Of a stretch of 64,000 nt of DNA, positions 11,300 through 22,870 are shown in pieces. Source of the DNA: Halisarca cf. caerulea (taxonomy: Eukaryota; Porifera; Demospongiae; Chondrillida; Halisarcidae); NCBI GenBank assembly GCA_963170055.1, contig CAUJGJ010000040.1:1739801-1803800 (forward strand), given 5' to 3'. Below the pieces are notes generated by a model that saw only the letters and a program-made list of their open reading frames with translations, did no database searches and was not told the DNA's origin. A program made the translations under genes and the position numbers. Numbering within the stretch: the stretch's first letter is position 1; every line of letters starts with the position of its first letter.

Positions 11300-11940
11300 T
11301 TCTACAATTTGAGAACAGAAGCTGCAAATATGACCAGAATTTTATTACACATGTGTATTCATCTCTCAATTTGTGTAACAGCAATATCTTATTTCTGACT
11401 CCAACGATTCAACAGGCAACTATTATTGCCGTTCAAAGCATGTGGATAGTGCTGAACGAAGGTCAGGATAAGAATTGTCGGATTTAGGTACCCCCTGCGT
11501 GATTTTGTAAGCAATAATCCCCCAAGAATGTCCTTGAGATCACTTGTTGCAAGGTACGGATACTGATAAGCTTAGCGAACAGTCCATTTGCAAACATTTG
11601 AGGTATTAATACGCGCAATATCACCGTATTGTTCACTCAGTTCATCAGTAATCCGTACAACGCAACAAGTGATTTTAAGGGCATTTGCACGCAGAGGATA
11701 CTTAACCCGACAATTCACAATAAATACACAAAACCTAACCGTCATTCAGCTCTACAGCACTAGTTCGAATCCTTTTTAGATGAACAATGTTTTTAGATGA
11801 ATAAGCGTGTCACAACTGGTCATCCTTTGGTCATGCAAATCGCGCATGATCTGGCTTGCAAAGGTGTTACAATGTAATCATATTCCTTATTACCACAGAA
11901 ACGCCCCTTTAAAGTTCAATGTGCACATAACCTACCTGTG
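11300..11940. mobile_element. Partial CGCAGGT-type short element with central palindrome
   Basis: The right end is CATAACCTACCTGTG (11926-11940), preceded by the subterminal block AGAAACGCCCCTTT that other family members share. A central inverted repeat has arms at about 11537-11563 (ATCACTTGTTGC, TACGGATAC) and 11647-11676 (reverse complement). The left end was not located, so the start is approximate. Open frames here carry no protein signature. Confidence 0.5.
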
Positions 11941-11944
11941 GTAT

Positions 11945-12065
11945 GTTCTGTGAATGTTGAGCTGGGCACTTACACTCCAATCCTTTGCAAGTGATTCGAG
12001 TGCATAGGGCGGCAGCCAACACGAGTTTTTAACTCGAATTACTTATTTCCATAAGAAGTAGTGCT
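11945..12065 (+). repeat. Distal upstream block of receptor copy 2
   Basis: Contains GTGAATGTTGAGCTGGGCAC, TCCTTTGCAAGTGATTCGAG and CGAGTTTTTAACTCGAATTA. Similar blocks lie upstream of receptors near 41350-41470 and 50280-50400, partly at 2705-2765, and inverted at 36240-36360. It is a marker of the duplicated receptor unit; function unknown. Confidence 0.55.
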
Positions 12066-12479
12066 GAATATATTAATTACTATTATGGTGCAATTGTTTT
12101 TGATTTTATTTACTCCGAATTAAGATATTGGGTTTTGAATAATGATACTGCATTGAATTATGTGCTTAAAATATATTTCTAATAGTGTATGTGTACTATA
12201 CAATGTGTAATGAATCAAATGGGATACAACAGGAACTTGGATACAACAACACACATTTCTGAAACACAGAGTGTCATTGTAAACAAGTTTGACCGCAATA
12301 TGAAGAGAGCATGTCAAATTTATTTCCATGTTTGCATTGTATCCGCCATTTTCACATTGTTTAGTTCGTCATCGTTCCCTTAGTTTTGACTGTTCGTTTG
12401 TCATCACATCATTTCGTTAGTCATCATTGGCATTGTTTATACACTATCCCACATTTCCACATTGAAACATGACCAGTGA

Positions 12480-12670
12480 ACTTTATTAGGAAGTACAAGT
12501 ATTGTTCAATGAATAGCTGCTATGACGTCTGTATATTTTGTTACATTACAATGTATAATATAATTACACCAAAGAATTGTATGTATAGCTCTATTCACTC
12601 TTCTTAAGGCAAACCCATCATATCACTGAGTATATTGCATGTGTTTTCAGCAAGGAGTTAAACACTCCAA
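12480..12670 (+). promoter_or_regulatory. Conserved proximal upstream block, receptor copy 2
   Basis: Same ordered motifs as at copy 1: TTAGGAAGTACAAGTATTGT, then ATTGTATGTATAGCTCTATT, CACTCTTCTTAAGGCAAAC and a TTTTCAGCAAGGAGTT tail, ending about 55 bp before the ATG. Confidence 0.5.
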
Positions 12671-12717
12671 AGAAACTGTTCCAAAATGAGAAAAATTACA
12701 AGATAACAACTGAAGTT

Positions 12718-13704
12718 ATGAGGTTGATGATGAATGATACCAATGGAACCCTTGCTATCCAGGAACAGTATACCAGAAGAGTTGCCTATTACAGTTTGTG
12801 TGTTCTACTCCTTTTCATAGCACCATTGTTTTCCTTCAATATCTTTCTGATGGTGTCAGTATTTGTGGAGAAAGCAATACCAATAGCCATCAGATTCATA
12901 CTTTGTAACATACTGGCTGCTGCAGAAGTGGTCATACTTGGACTAGGAATATTCTTCATAGACACCATCGTTCTGTCAGTGCAACAACATCTTCTGCAAT
13001 CTGACTTGATTTGCCGCCTGATTTACACTACTCTGGCCATGGGCTTTTCTTCTCGTCTCATTCTTATGCCGACATTTGCAATTGTTGTAGTCATCCTGGT
13101 GCGTCATGGGATTACAAAGATAAGACTTTGGCCCACAATAGTGTCAGTGATGTCGCTGTGGTTGCTCTCAATACTTCCCAACCTGGCAATTTTCTCACCA
13201 AAAGTTTGGGTGTTTACTACAAGCGACGGATGTCCTCTGTATGCTACTGGTACTGCATCAATAATATATACATTTTTATTCATTACTGTGTATGGCTTTT
13301 GTGGGATGCTCATCACAGTAGTCAGTACCATCTATGGAGTTGTGTACATCAAGAGACACACTATTTCTCAGGATAGAAGTGTCATGAAGAACATGCTGAA
13401 ATTTGCCACGTTTTTGCTACTTGGCAACACAATTAGCTTTATTGGCTTATCTATTGCACTTTTGATTGGTACTTTTTCCACCATTGGGAAGAGGCCCAGG
13501 GAAACAGATGAAGCTCTAAACTACGTACAAGGCATTGCTCTCATGTGTTCCCTAATACCACTTCCAATTATGTGTCTTGGTTTCTTCAAACCCATCAGGG
13601 TGCGCTTCCGTAGCCTTCTTTGCTTTGTCTGCTTTAAGATTAAAGGCAAGATTATTTCTTCAACCAGTAAAATGAATACAGCTGGTGAAATTAATAATAA
13701 TTAA
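12718..13704 (+). CDS. Atypical rhodopsin-like 7TM receptor, group A copy 2
   Basis: Single-exon gene, 328 residues, seven hydrophobic segments, starting at an ATG; an in-frame ATGATG nine bases later aligns with other copies and is an alternative start. The N-terminus has NDTNGT sequons. TM1 has FNIFLMVS; TM2 has LCNILAAAEVV with Glu where copy 1 has Asp. TM3 cysteine lies in SDLICRL, the loop 2 cysteine in DGCPLYATG. The TM3 end reads VVVILVRHG instead of DRY; TM7 ends in FFKPIRVRF, without NPxxY. The tail has cysteines (LLCFVCFK) and a basic stretch. No disabling change seen. Receptor family is clear from topology and paralogues; ligand and coupling unknown. Confidence 0.85.
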   Translation: MRLMMNDTNGTLAIQEQYTRRVAYYSLCVLLLFIAPLFSFNIFLMVSVFVEKAIPIAIRFILCNILAAAEVVILGLGIFFIDTIVLSVQQHLLQSDLICRLIYTTLAMGFSSRLILMPTFAIVVVILVRHGITKIRLWPTIVSVMSLWLLSILPNLAIFSPKVWVFTTSDGCPLYATGTASIIYTFLFITVYGFCGMLITVVSTIYGVVYIKRHTISQDRSVMKNMLKFATFLLLGNTISFIGLSIALLIGTFSTIGKRPRETDEALNYVQGIALMCSLIPLPIMCLGFFKPIRVRFRSLLCFVCFKIKGKIISSTSKMNTAGEINNN

Positions 13705-14569
13705 TTAGTAAACGACTAATTAATCAATTAAGCATAATCAATTTCAATTATTTTTGGTTGAAATTGAATGTATAAAAATTCCTATGAGATTCAATGAATG
13801 CATGTACAGAGATGCTTACAAAGGTCATGGTCACACCTACTACATGCAGCACCCACTCACACCTCTGTATAAACTTGTGTATTTACACACATGTAATCAT
13901 ACTAGATCTATATACATATATGTAGTGTGTGCATGTGTTTTATATAATATCGTACTTGCAAGAAGGGGCCACTTCGTGGTAAAGCAAACAATTGAGAATG
14001 GCACTAGAATGAATTATAAATGGTGCCTGAAGTTCATTTTTCCACATACCATATTCCTAGGCAATTTTTGGAAAGCTCTTTGAAGTTTTAGTGCAATACG
14101 ATTAAATTAAAGTGAGTTATAGCACTTTTTATCTTAATTGCTTCCGTACAATCCACCATTTTTCTCCACATATCTAAACTTGCGGTCAATGACATAATAA
14201 CTACCTGTATGCAAGGCCAATATAAAACACCTACATGTGATGAATGCAATATACTAACAGTATACATACTAACATAAAAAGAACTATAAACTCTCGTAGC
14301 TCAAAACTGAAGATACGTTATATCGGAATATATTCAGATGTAACTCCGGAATGGAACTTCCAAAAAAGTGCGAGTGGATTCACGTTGCAGTGTGTTCGAA
14401 ATGTTATCAAATGATGCATAAAACACAAGCGGCAAGACCCGTGAAGTGGTCCTTTTTTGCAAGTATGATCACATTCAATATTAACATCTCGGTCTTTATA
14501 CCCAATGGTAGGTCCAAACGAAAGCACAGATTGAAAACTTATTAAAATTTATTGTATATATCTTGGGTA
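13705..14569. other. 3' flank of receptor copy 2; no gene seen
   Basis: AT-rich, with short TATATACATATATG-like runs near 13908-13925. Small open frames here have no protein features. Confidence 0.5.
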
Positions 14570-14965
14570 ATCATGCTCCAATCCATGGCTGTTATGTCCA
14601 GGGGTTTCCATCTGAAAAGTTTCTTACGTAGGTAGGTTATGTGAACAACTGGCCAGGAATGGGGTGTTTTCGTGGTTTTAACCCTCTTTGGCCGCGACAC
14701 CAAATAGCACCAGCGAATATTATTATGCAAGATGCCGAGACGCCCGAAAGCTCCTGTGAAACGAGAGGGAAATTCTACCGCTCGTACTGATCAATAGGAA
14801 AACGCTATAATTTCAAGTCTGACATCAGTAGAAAGTCTAAAAATAGGGCTTTCCAAAGATGGTAAGATGACATAAGGGGTTCTATTTATAATTTTTGAGA
14901 CTCGAGCGCTTACGAAAAGGCAACGAGCAAGTGTACATGAACATGCTAATTATACAATTCAAGTA
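14570..14965. repeat. Fragment of CGCAGGT element and a TTAA-CCCTC terminus
   Basis: GGCTGTTATGTCCAGGGGTT (14588-14607) is the reverse complement of the central module of the CGCAGGT elements, and GTAGGTAGGTTATGTG (about 14628-14643) resembles their end. At about 14674 a TTAACCCTCTTTGGCCGCG terminus begins, like those near 19112 and 60151. It is followed by a possible short peptide start (MPRRPKAPVKREG) that soon meets a stop. Confidence 0.4.
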
Positions 14966-15693
14966 TACTGAAGTCAAAATAAAGTCATGGCAAGCTCTTT
15001 AAGTGGACTTTAACACATCTTCTCTGGATCAGGCTTGGTTTGAAGACATTGTTAGGCATCTCTCTTCGGCACTTTGAGACTTCTCTGGCTGACAGTGACT
15101 CTGTGGAGGAACTGGAAGAGAAGATGGATGACTCAGAGATTCAGAAGGAAGTGTGCTTCAAGAAGTCTACCTTGACTTGTCAGGACCATGTTTACCATGC
15201 AGTACTTGCAAGCATAACTGTAGAAGAGATGGCATGACATGTACAGCACATAGATCAGTAGCAAGTAGCTCATGCTATGCAAGAACCAAGCACCTTAACA
15301 ACTCCAGCAGATCACAGTCCCTCTGTTTGAAAGCAAACCCACATGATAACAAGCCCAATATAAGAGAAGCGAGCTCTTTGGTTACATAATGGTCTTTGGG
15401 AAGGAGCTTGTCCAGTTTGGTGACTTTTCCGGCCGAGTACGACAGCAAGTGGACATTGGCACAGGAAAACTTCTTTTTAGCCCATAACAGCAGTAGACCG
15501 TAAGCGAGTCCAGTTGGAAGACAGAAGTTGGTTGAAAACAGCAGAGGAGACTGTCTAAGGATGGCCAAGGAAGGCACATTACCGAAACAACCTTCAGCTG
15601 TGACACGTCGGAAAAAGCTATTGTTATGAGCACTTTTCAGGCACAACTTCCAACTAGGTCTGGGCAAATAAACAGCAACATGGAAATGTAGTT
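14966..15693. other. Unassigned stretch with possible minus-strand exon
   Basis: On the minus strand, a 125-codon open stretch (15275 to about 15656) follows a good acceptor (TTTATTTGCCCAG) at its upstream edge. A candidate donor (GGAAG|GTAAGT) lies beyond the adjacent transposon, near 18850-18858, preceded by residues like NPKDNETERKWK. If real, the 15694-18799 element sits in a small intron of this gene. A plus-strand alternative (near 15040-15389, cysteine-rich, CLPCSTCKHNC) is equally unproven. I cannot assign a function. Confidence 0.3.
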
Positions 15694-18600
15694 GTGGCAG
15701 TCGAGTTTAGAAATCGAAGGTTACGCAGAAAGTAAATTTTGAGAAAACCGCGACTAAAATTGACGTAGTATTACGCTCTGTTTCGTCATCCTCGAAGCTT
15801 ATTGGCTAGTGCCCACGTGTTTGATACTGAATGGGCTATCTTCTAGTTCTGATTGCGTGTAAATCGCACGTTGCATAGCGGAGAACGAGTTATAGACTTC
15901 TTCGAGCATTTCGCACTAGTTCTGATGCGAAATGTTCGAAGAAGAATAAAGCTTACCTTCCCCACCTGCTCCCGAAGAGACTAACTTAGTGGAGCAGTTG
16001 ACTGCTACTCGAAGTCCAACGGTAGCAACGAAAACAGGAAGAAGTACTGTACGTTTGCAGAACTTCTTAAAGGGGAAGAGTCGCCTATCGTACGCACTTA
16101 ATCCCGACCTAGAAAGGAGCTTATCGAGTCCAGACACGTCTTTGATTAGTGAAGAGAGTGAACAGGAAGAATGGGAACCCTGTAAGCGTGGTTGCACTGC
16201 AATCCTGAAGAGATTAGCCAAGACTTTTAACGATGTAGGGAGACATAGTGCTACAACTCACGCAGTGTACATGAAAAGCTACCCTAATCCCAAGAAAGAA
16301 GCCACAGCATACAGAAATCTCTCTGGTGAGCTATATCCTGTCTCATAAGCACTGTATAAGTACTGTCATCATGTGGCTAGTAATACTGTATTTCAGCATT
16401 GCAATGTAACCCAAAATTGCTATGAATCAGATTCATTAGTATTCTTTTTTTTCGGGTATGACACAGGTCAAAATCAGTGGATAAGAGAGAACCTCTTCGA
16501 CGTACATGGCAACTACCTATACTGCATGGAATGCATTGTTGCCAATCTTGGTGTTCATACTGAAAGGCTGTCCAAGCAAAGGAAGATAAAAGTAAACCAA
16601 TGTCAGCAACCAGTGATGACACTAACCAAAAAGGAAGTCACCGACAAAAAGCTTGTCGCTTTTGTCTTGCATCCTGCAGTAGACGACATTGCTCAAAGTG
16701 CATCGGAGTGGTGGGAGGCCTTGCATGACGATGACGAAGTTGAAGTCAAATACCCGTACGATAGGCATGGACTGGCGGGGAAATCTTCCAACAATTCCAA
16801 ACCTGAAGTGAGGGATGCGTTTTTACAGTTTGTGGATGCAAACAGTCATCCCAATGGCCGGCACGCTGGAAGTTACAGTGCTCTATTCTACTTCATTCCG
16901 AAATTCACGAGGATTGATCCACCCAAAGTAGGCGAGAAAGATTTTGACACCAAAGCTAAGGCATCCCTGGTCTGGGTGTTTAATCATGCACAGGAGGAGG
17001 CAGGCAAAAAAAACATGTTCTGCATTTGCTGCTCGGCAGTGGTTGAAAGAGTTACGGCCCAAGTTGGCACTCCATCCCCACAAATCCGACTACTGCGATA
17101 CATGCAAGTATCTTAAAGAGGAGATTTCCAGGCAGTCAGCAGTTCACAAACGTCTAATGCAAGCTGGATCAGCACAAGAACAAGGGATCAGGGATGTTGA
17201 AGCAAAACTTAAAGAATCTGAAGAAAAGTTGCATACTCATAAGGAGGAAGCGAGTGCTGCTAGAGATTATTACAACGAGATGACACAGTTGTGCAGTGAT
17301 AAGTGGAGCAAAATTATGGAGCTATCCAGCCAGGAAAGTCCATCACAAGAAACTGCAGAGCAGCTTACTGTAGCTCAGCATACGTTCACACTGGTATTAT
17401 CTGCCGACTACCAGCAAAACAAGCTGATCCCTTACTGGGGAAGATCTGAACAACCGGGCTCCACGTATTACTTGCAAAAGGTCTCGTATGATATTTTTGG
17501 TCTAGTTGATCACAGAAATGACAGCAAGTCCATTATCATATTCGACGAAACAGTTGGCCCAAAAAACACAGACCACACTATATCATTCCTCTCTCGATAT
17601 GTGAATGGCATCAAATTGGAGTTTCCATGGATAGATCGCGTTTGCATTTTTCTTGACAACGCTGGAAACACCAATAAAAACCGTTTCCTGTTTTCGTGGG
17701 GAATGGAAGTAGTCAGTGGGCATACCTTGGACCACATTCGTTTCTGCTTTTTAGTTGCTGGTCACACTAAATTTGCACCGGATAGATTATTTTCTTCAGT
17801 GGCCAATCAGTACAACCGAGAAGATGTGTTCACAGCAGATGAGCTTCTTCAGATTTGCCAAAGATTTGCTGCTGTGTCTATTGAAGATGGATCTGGAATT
17901 TTTGACTGGAGAAGCACGTTGAAGCTGAAATACACAGACCTGGCAGGAGTACGGAAACTCCATGACTTTTTGATTGTTCGTGCTGCTGACAAAGTAGTTA
18001 TGAAGGTCCGTGAAAGTTGTTACAGAGTAATCGCAATTGAGTCTCCTCTTCGTATCTTGGATACATCTCATGTAGCATTGCCTACAACCTGCTACAGCCA
18101 ACACCGCAGGCAACTGGCTCCAGACAAAATGTCACACCTGGCACAGATGTACACCAGATTTGTGCCACCTGAGCGATGGCCAGGATACATTGATGCTACT
18201 TGTCATACTCCAACTCAACCAACATCCAATCCAGTTTTGCCAAGCCAACGTTCTGCTTCACCTCTAGCTTCCACATCTCAGTCAAGTGCTCCCCTTCCCA
18301 AGAAACCGAGGACATGCAGTACCCCTCATTGTGATGGGTCTGGACATAAGAACAAGAAGCGATGGAGTGAGGGCCATACTACAAGAGCAGGATGTCCACG
18401 TATAACATATTAGAAGATAGCCTACCGGCATTATAACTTTCTTCTCCATGTAGCCAAGCTTGTTGCAGTTTTCGAACTAGTTTTGATTTACCTTGAAATA
18501 AAAGTACTTTAGAATCCTTCGCCTTGCGTATCGTTCCATAAATAGGCCGAAACACGCAACTTTAAATCCCATCACCGGATCAGGCAGCCATTTTTTATAC

Positions 18601-18799
18601 CTAATTAATTATTCATATGGTTGCGCGAAGACGTCTTTCTCCACCCAGCGGTCTTCTACCCCTTTTTTCTCACTCCCTGTAGGCCGATTCTTCTTGAAAT
18701 GTGCAACAGACGTAAATGAGATGTCATCCGATCCACTTATGTGAAAATCTCATTTTCGGCGAGGTGACCTAACCTTCGATTTCTAAACTCGACTGCCAC
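15694..18799 (+). mobile_element. 3.1 kb DNA transposon with GTGGCAGTC ends
   Basis: 3106 bp bounded by inverted repeats GTGGCAGTCGAGTTTAGAAA followed by TCGAAGGTTA at both ends, with AGTT on each side (15690-15693, 18800-18803) as a probable 4-bp target duplication. It carries one multi-exon gene (15989-18413). A second copy starts at 60089 and a minus-strand gene copy lies at 6941-11284, so this is a repeated family. The superfamily is not certain. Confidence 0.82.
15989..18413 (+). pseudogene. DDE-like transposase with C2HC finger, one frameshift
   Basis: Exon 1 to 16325, intron 16326-16466 (GTGAGC ... CACAG, 141 bp, same place as in the other two copies), then coding to a stop at 18411-18413. 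Order: basic N-terminal part with CKRGCTAIL; ENLFDVHGNYLYCMECIV; a coiled coil near 17155-17290; a catalytic-type block with LSADYQQNKLIP, FDETVGPKNTDH, FLDNAGNTNKN and VAGHTKFAPDRLF; a Pro/Ser-rich linker; and a C-terminal CSTPHCDGSGH...H...GCP pattern that fits a C2HC finger. The block resembles transposase-like proteins of the DUF7869 kind; this is from memory of the motif pattern. A run of A near 17007-17014 shifts the frame just before TCSAFAARQW; the minus copy has different bases there. It may be a true defect or a homopolymer error. The start is uncertain; the frame is open upstream of the ATG at 15989. Confidence 0.75.
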
Positions 18800-18803
18800 A
18801 GTT

Positions 18804-19130
18804 GTAGATCTTCCGTTTTTAACAAATTAGGAATAGATAGACACTTACCTTCCATTTACGTTCGGTTTCATTGTCCTTGGGGTTGTTAAACTTGCCCTAT
18901 TTCTTGCTCAAGCAACAAAATCACAAAGTCTACAGACAAAAGGCTAAAAAAAGCCTTTCAAAACAAAATAAGTAAAAGTTGAACTACTTGAAAGATGCAG
19001 AGTAAAAAGTTATCGTCGAATTTCAAACACCTACCTTCTATGCGCAAACGTCCTGCTAAACCTCTCGGCACACGAGGTAAAGTGGGCACTTAGTTACAGA
19101 CATAGGAGGGTTAAAGGAATGTAATGAAAA
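18804..19130 (-). other. TTAA-CCCTCC terminus and possible splice donors
   Basis: A TTAA near 19112 gives, on the minus strand, CCCTCCTATGTCTGTAACTA and ACCTCGT further in, aligning with the end at 60151. Two plausible minus-strand donors (AAGGTAAGTG near 18855, AAGGTAGGTG near 19040) flank short open stretches; every frame I tried across the second has stops, so I call no gene. Confidence 0.35.
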
Positions 19131-19791
19131 AGTATCACTTGACCAAAATTTGTGTGGGTTGGTCATGTGCAGATTGCGTGAGAGATAATTCTTCATATTC
19201 CTTTTTCGTCATTTCTAAATCTTCAAAACCTATGTATCACAGGAATAAACAGAAATGTGAAAGCCCAAGCAATAAAATGTTAGTTTGTAGGGGCCCTTAG
19301 AAGTAGTATGTATTGCAACATCGTGAATGAAGTCATGTAACAATCATGTGACAAAGGCTCCAAGACAAGTTTTGTCGATAGCCAACTTTCTTATGAGAAG
19401 GCGGAGATCTAAATGTTTAGTGGAGATGCTGAAATTTGGCAAGATTGTTGACAAAGGACGAATCTAACTTTTCACCACGTCACCTCATGGAAGCTTGCTC
19501 CAGCTGTTCCATGTGCACGTGTTTGTAAATTTTGTCTTCTGAAAACTGCAAAAACGTTTTTATCTCTTGACCAGCCCAAACATTACATCATTGGAAAAAG
19601 CTGAAGATAAGGGCTATCTAATGATGTATAGAATTTGTTGCCTATGATGGAAAAACATTGAGTAGATTGATCTCTAAAATAATCGAAAATGCTATCAGAC
19701 AAAGTTGGAACATGCTGACAGCAACAGATGATAATAATCCTGCTAGAGCTTTCAGAAAAGGGGAAAACTGATCTTCTGCACACAGGGGCAT
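19131..19791. other. Unassigned, probably old repeat
   Basis: No gene. AACTTTTCACCACGTCACC near 19460 resembles one arm of the central palindromes of the short elements, suggesting a decayed copy. Confidence 0.3.
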
Positions 19792-20677
19792 CGCAGGTAA
19801 GTTATGGCAGATTCGTAGTTGCAAAGGGCGTTTGGTGGTTTTCACAGGTATGCGATTAAATCGTAACGCCCAATACTAATTATCACGTTGTAGCCGCATG
19901 ACCACCTTGATGGTTTTTAAGATTTCAACGGTTTCACCAGCAACAGAAAGGATTATGGCCTGTCATTCTAGCGAATGGATGGTAATAGAGTGAGAAATTG
20001 CAGATCTGTGAGTATTCGAACTTCAAAATCACTAACTTACCTCGCAAAGTTATAATCGTATCTGCAGCATATAAATTAGCCTCCGCAACACTGAGAACAC
20101 GTGCTGTCCACGTGACCAAGGGCGAAAGAAGCACTCTTGTGCATAGGAAAGTTATGGCAAAAAAGGCGGAGAACTAAACCTCTACTTGTATGCTTCAAAC
20201 TTCGTCAGCTTATTCCTAAAGGGCCGAACTTACAATTTTGGATATGGGAAGATTGTCGGTTATACCGTTCAGTTTATGCACCGCCTTTTGTTGCTACAAC
20301 TGCTCTGTTGGAGAAGAAATCTTTTGACATAACAGTCGTGGAATGGAGCAGCGCCTCCCCATATCCAAAAATGTAAGTTCGGGGTATGCCCTATCTTGTG
20401 AATCGACTTGTGTAGCAAAACTCAGAGGTCTTCCTTTCCGCCTTTTTGGGTATTTGCTAATTTTAATATGGTTGAAAAATAGCGACCATGCAACAGGTAA
20501 AACATGTTTTCGGTGCTTTAAATGACATACGAGTAAAATATGAATGTTCAGTTTGCTATCTGTATGGTTTCTTGGGGTTTGCAACCTTCAGAAAACTAAA
20601 ACAAAGCGTTTAATTCGAAGCGTTTGGAAATGGCAGCCATTTTGTTTTATGGCAAAATCTGCCATAACATACCTGCG
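19792..20677. mobile_element. CGCAGGT short element with AT duplication
   Basis: 886 bp flanked by AT (19790-19791, 20678-20679). Ends: CGCAGGTAAGTTATGGCA, and inward from the right CGCAGGTATGTTATGGCA, with a terminal hairpin TTATGGCA ... TGCCATAA. Central arms: GAACTTACAATTTTGGATAT at about 20225 and its near-perfect reverse complement at about 20357-20385. GACATAACAGTCGTGGAATG precedes the second arm. Confidence 0.85.
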
Positions 20678-21992
20678 ATTATAGTTGGTCTCAGGGAATG
20701 GGGATTTTAGGTGACAAAGTTCAGGAATCACAAGAATTTGTCACATGTCTGCGTACGTCACTTTTGTTCATCTGTATACGTGGTAATGCGTCACTACATA
20801 GCGCTCAGTTTAAATACGTACATTTCGCAAACCAAAAAGTAAAACCACAACTTTTTCCTTCTGAAAATGCAAGAAATTCAAGTCACATACGGGAATATTG
20901 TACTTGCAAACAAACATTAAGCCTATTCTAAAGAAGTATCAACACCAAAGTAACACGTGCGGCACATTTTGGGAAGATTCAGAAGGTACACAAAAGCAAT
21001 AAACTAACTTAAAGGGGCTTTCAAAACAATAACGATCGAGGTTTAACTCACCAATTCGCTTTAAGAATCCATCGTAAATTGATCAGAACTGAAGCTTAAT
21101 AAACGAATTTCCTTAGCTGAAAAATTATAACCGACCAATAGAAGTTAGAATGGCATCCGATCGAATTTTGGAGGATTTTCAGAAGGGCTCCATGCGGCGA
21201 GAGCCAAAAGCAAGTATACAGATGATGTAATTGCTCATAGTTACTGACGTCACCATTAAATGGCCGCTTTGAAGCCTCGCTCGTAAAGACTGTGTGATCC
21301 GGACGTGTAGATGATACTTATATCATTGAAAGAAGATATCGAACGTTTCAAAGTACTATTGTGTACATTCATAGCGTGAGCTGAGAAGATATAAAAAGGT
21401 ACGCCGATTATATAACCATTTTAAAGGCTAATTTTCACATTTTTATAGCCTATTAACTACATTTTTCCTTATAATTCTCTCATTTTGAGTTATAATGTTT
21501 CCGCTCACGAATAACTTATCAAGTAAACTCCACTCTTTCATTTGATACCAATCTTGTGGCTTTTAGAGACCATCTACACGTCCAGACTTTGCCATTTGCT
21601 GCAAAAAGTGTACCTTATGCAAAGCTAATTTTCCTTTTTGAAACATGAAGTATATGCTTAAAGTGTACACCAATATTTTGATAAATAACAATAAAACACA
21701 CAGCAATTTTAAAAAGTAAGAAAATGTATTGTCCTGAGCTAAAAATGCGCTAATATTTTAGCCCCTTCAAAGCGGCAGCCATTTTGTGTGACACACTATA
21801 ATGAGCCTGTGCAAAGATAACGGCCAGTTTTGAACTCTTCGCTGCAGCCAAATTTCATGCACTGACTTGAGCACCCCAGATGCACTTTAGAGGCACCAGA
21901 AGCATTAAGGAGTAGTATTTGCATTGAAATAAGGATTCTGTGGCTGATGCAGTGTAAAACTATTGTTTTATTCACGACCGAATTGTTTAATC
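20678..21992. repeat. Palindromic repeat region without a gene
   Basis: Arms CCGGACGTGTAGATG (about 21299) and CATCTACACGTCCAGA (about 21571) form an inverted repeat, and GCGGCAGCCATTTTGTGTGA near 21771 resembles the subterminal sequence of the short elements. CCGGACGTGTAGGTGGTC recurs at 28312. Termini were not resolved. The minus open frame at 21796-22014 shows no features. Confidence 0.4.
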
Positions 21993-22480
21993 GTACGTAT
22001 ACGGAAGATGTCAAGATTTGTTATGATAGCATTCCTTATTTTGCCTAGTGAAGAATTTGGTGCCGATGAAATACTAGTCACACGTTTATCTTGTCGTTGA
22101 GGCTGTTATTAGGGCGTCTATGAGTGCAGAGCCAAGGTATAGTGACGCTTTCTGTCGTCATCGCAGAATTATCACATGCTGGGATGTGACTCCTCCGAAT
22201 AGTCTTCAGAAATTTAGATAAAGATGAGGGAACAAGCTAGCGACGGTTTGTTGAGGCCTATTGTGAGCTATTGGAGCTATACAACTTTTCCATGTTGGGT
22301 ATTTGAAATTTTTGCTCCAGTCCCGAGTTATAGGTGCTTGAATGTTGTCATTTTACAGCTGTTTTCGCTGATTTTGGATTTCAATAGAAACATGGAAAAG
22401 TTAGCAAATACTTTGTTAGGGAGATTTATGAGGAAAAAGTTCAGAACACTTTCTTCTAAGAAATCATAGCCAAGCTATTT
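21993..22480 (-). mobile_element. Old, reversed copy of a CGCATGTGG short element
   Basis: Starts at a degenerate ACGGAAGATGTCAAGATTTG end and continues through TTTATCTTGTCG, GTGACGCTTTCTGTCGTCA and GAGGGAACAAGCTAG, the reverse complement of the right half of the copies at 31678, 37285 and 58206. A central palindrome CAACTTTTCCATGTTGGG (about 22279) pairs with AAACATGGAAAAGTTAG (about 22389). The far end is not clear. Confidence 0.55.
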
Positions 22481-22870
22481 TCCTGCATCATAGGAACCAT
22501 CAGGCAGCACTATGGGGTATAGCAAGTCTTTGGAAACCTTCCAGGATTGAGAACATCAATACGCATTGAAATGACCGACAACCGCAACATAATGGCTTCT
22601 CTGGTCTCTGAAAACACTGTAAACACCTTCTGTGTCTTGATACCTGCACTCCTTGGCTTTCGAAGTGTAAATGAAACGGCACTTAAATATATATCCAATG
22701 CTAGTCTAAAAACAGTTAGAACCAAAAAATTGAACTACGTTTACTTCAATAAACAATATGAGGCGCTTGAAGGTGTGAAGGTGAAGGTGTATCTAGGAAG
22801 GGGTGTCTAATACCACTTCCGGGTTCTTGTGGTGCAAGATGAGTTCCTAGCAAATGTCCACCAATCCAAA
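22481..22870 (+). repeat. Duplicated flank shared with 44450-44765
   Basis: TTTTCCTGCATCATAGGAAC, CTTTGGAAACCTTCC, TGGCTTTCGAAGTG and AGGAAGGGGTGTCTAATACC recur in the same order near 44455-44725. This looks like duplicated inter-receptor DNA. The 87-codon open frame inside (22547-22810) is not open in the other copy, so I do not call a gene. Confidence 0.6.

Noticed and set aside
11760..11780. Possible tRNA T-loop (GTTCGAATCC)
   Set aside because: No matching A-box or cloverleaf stems around it.
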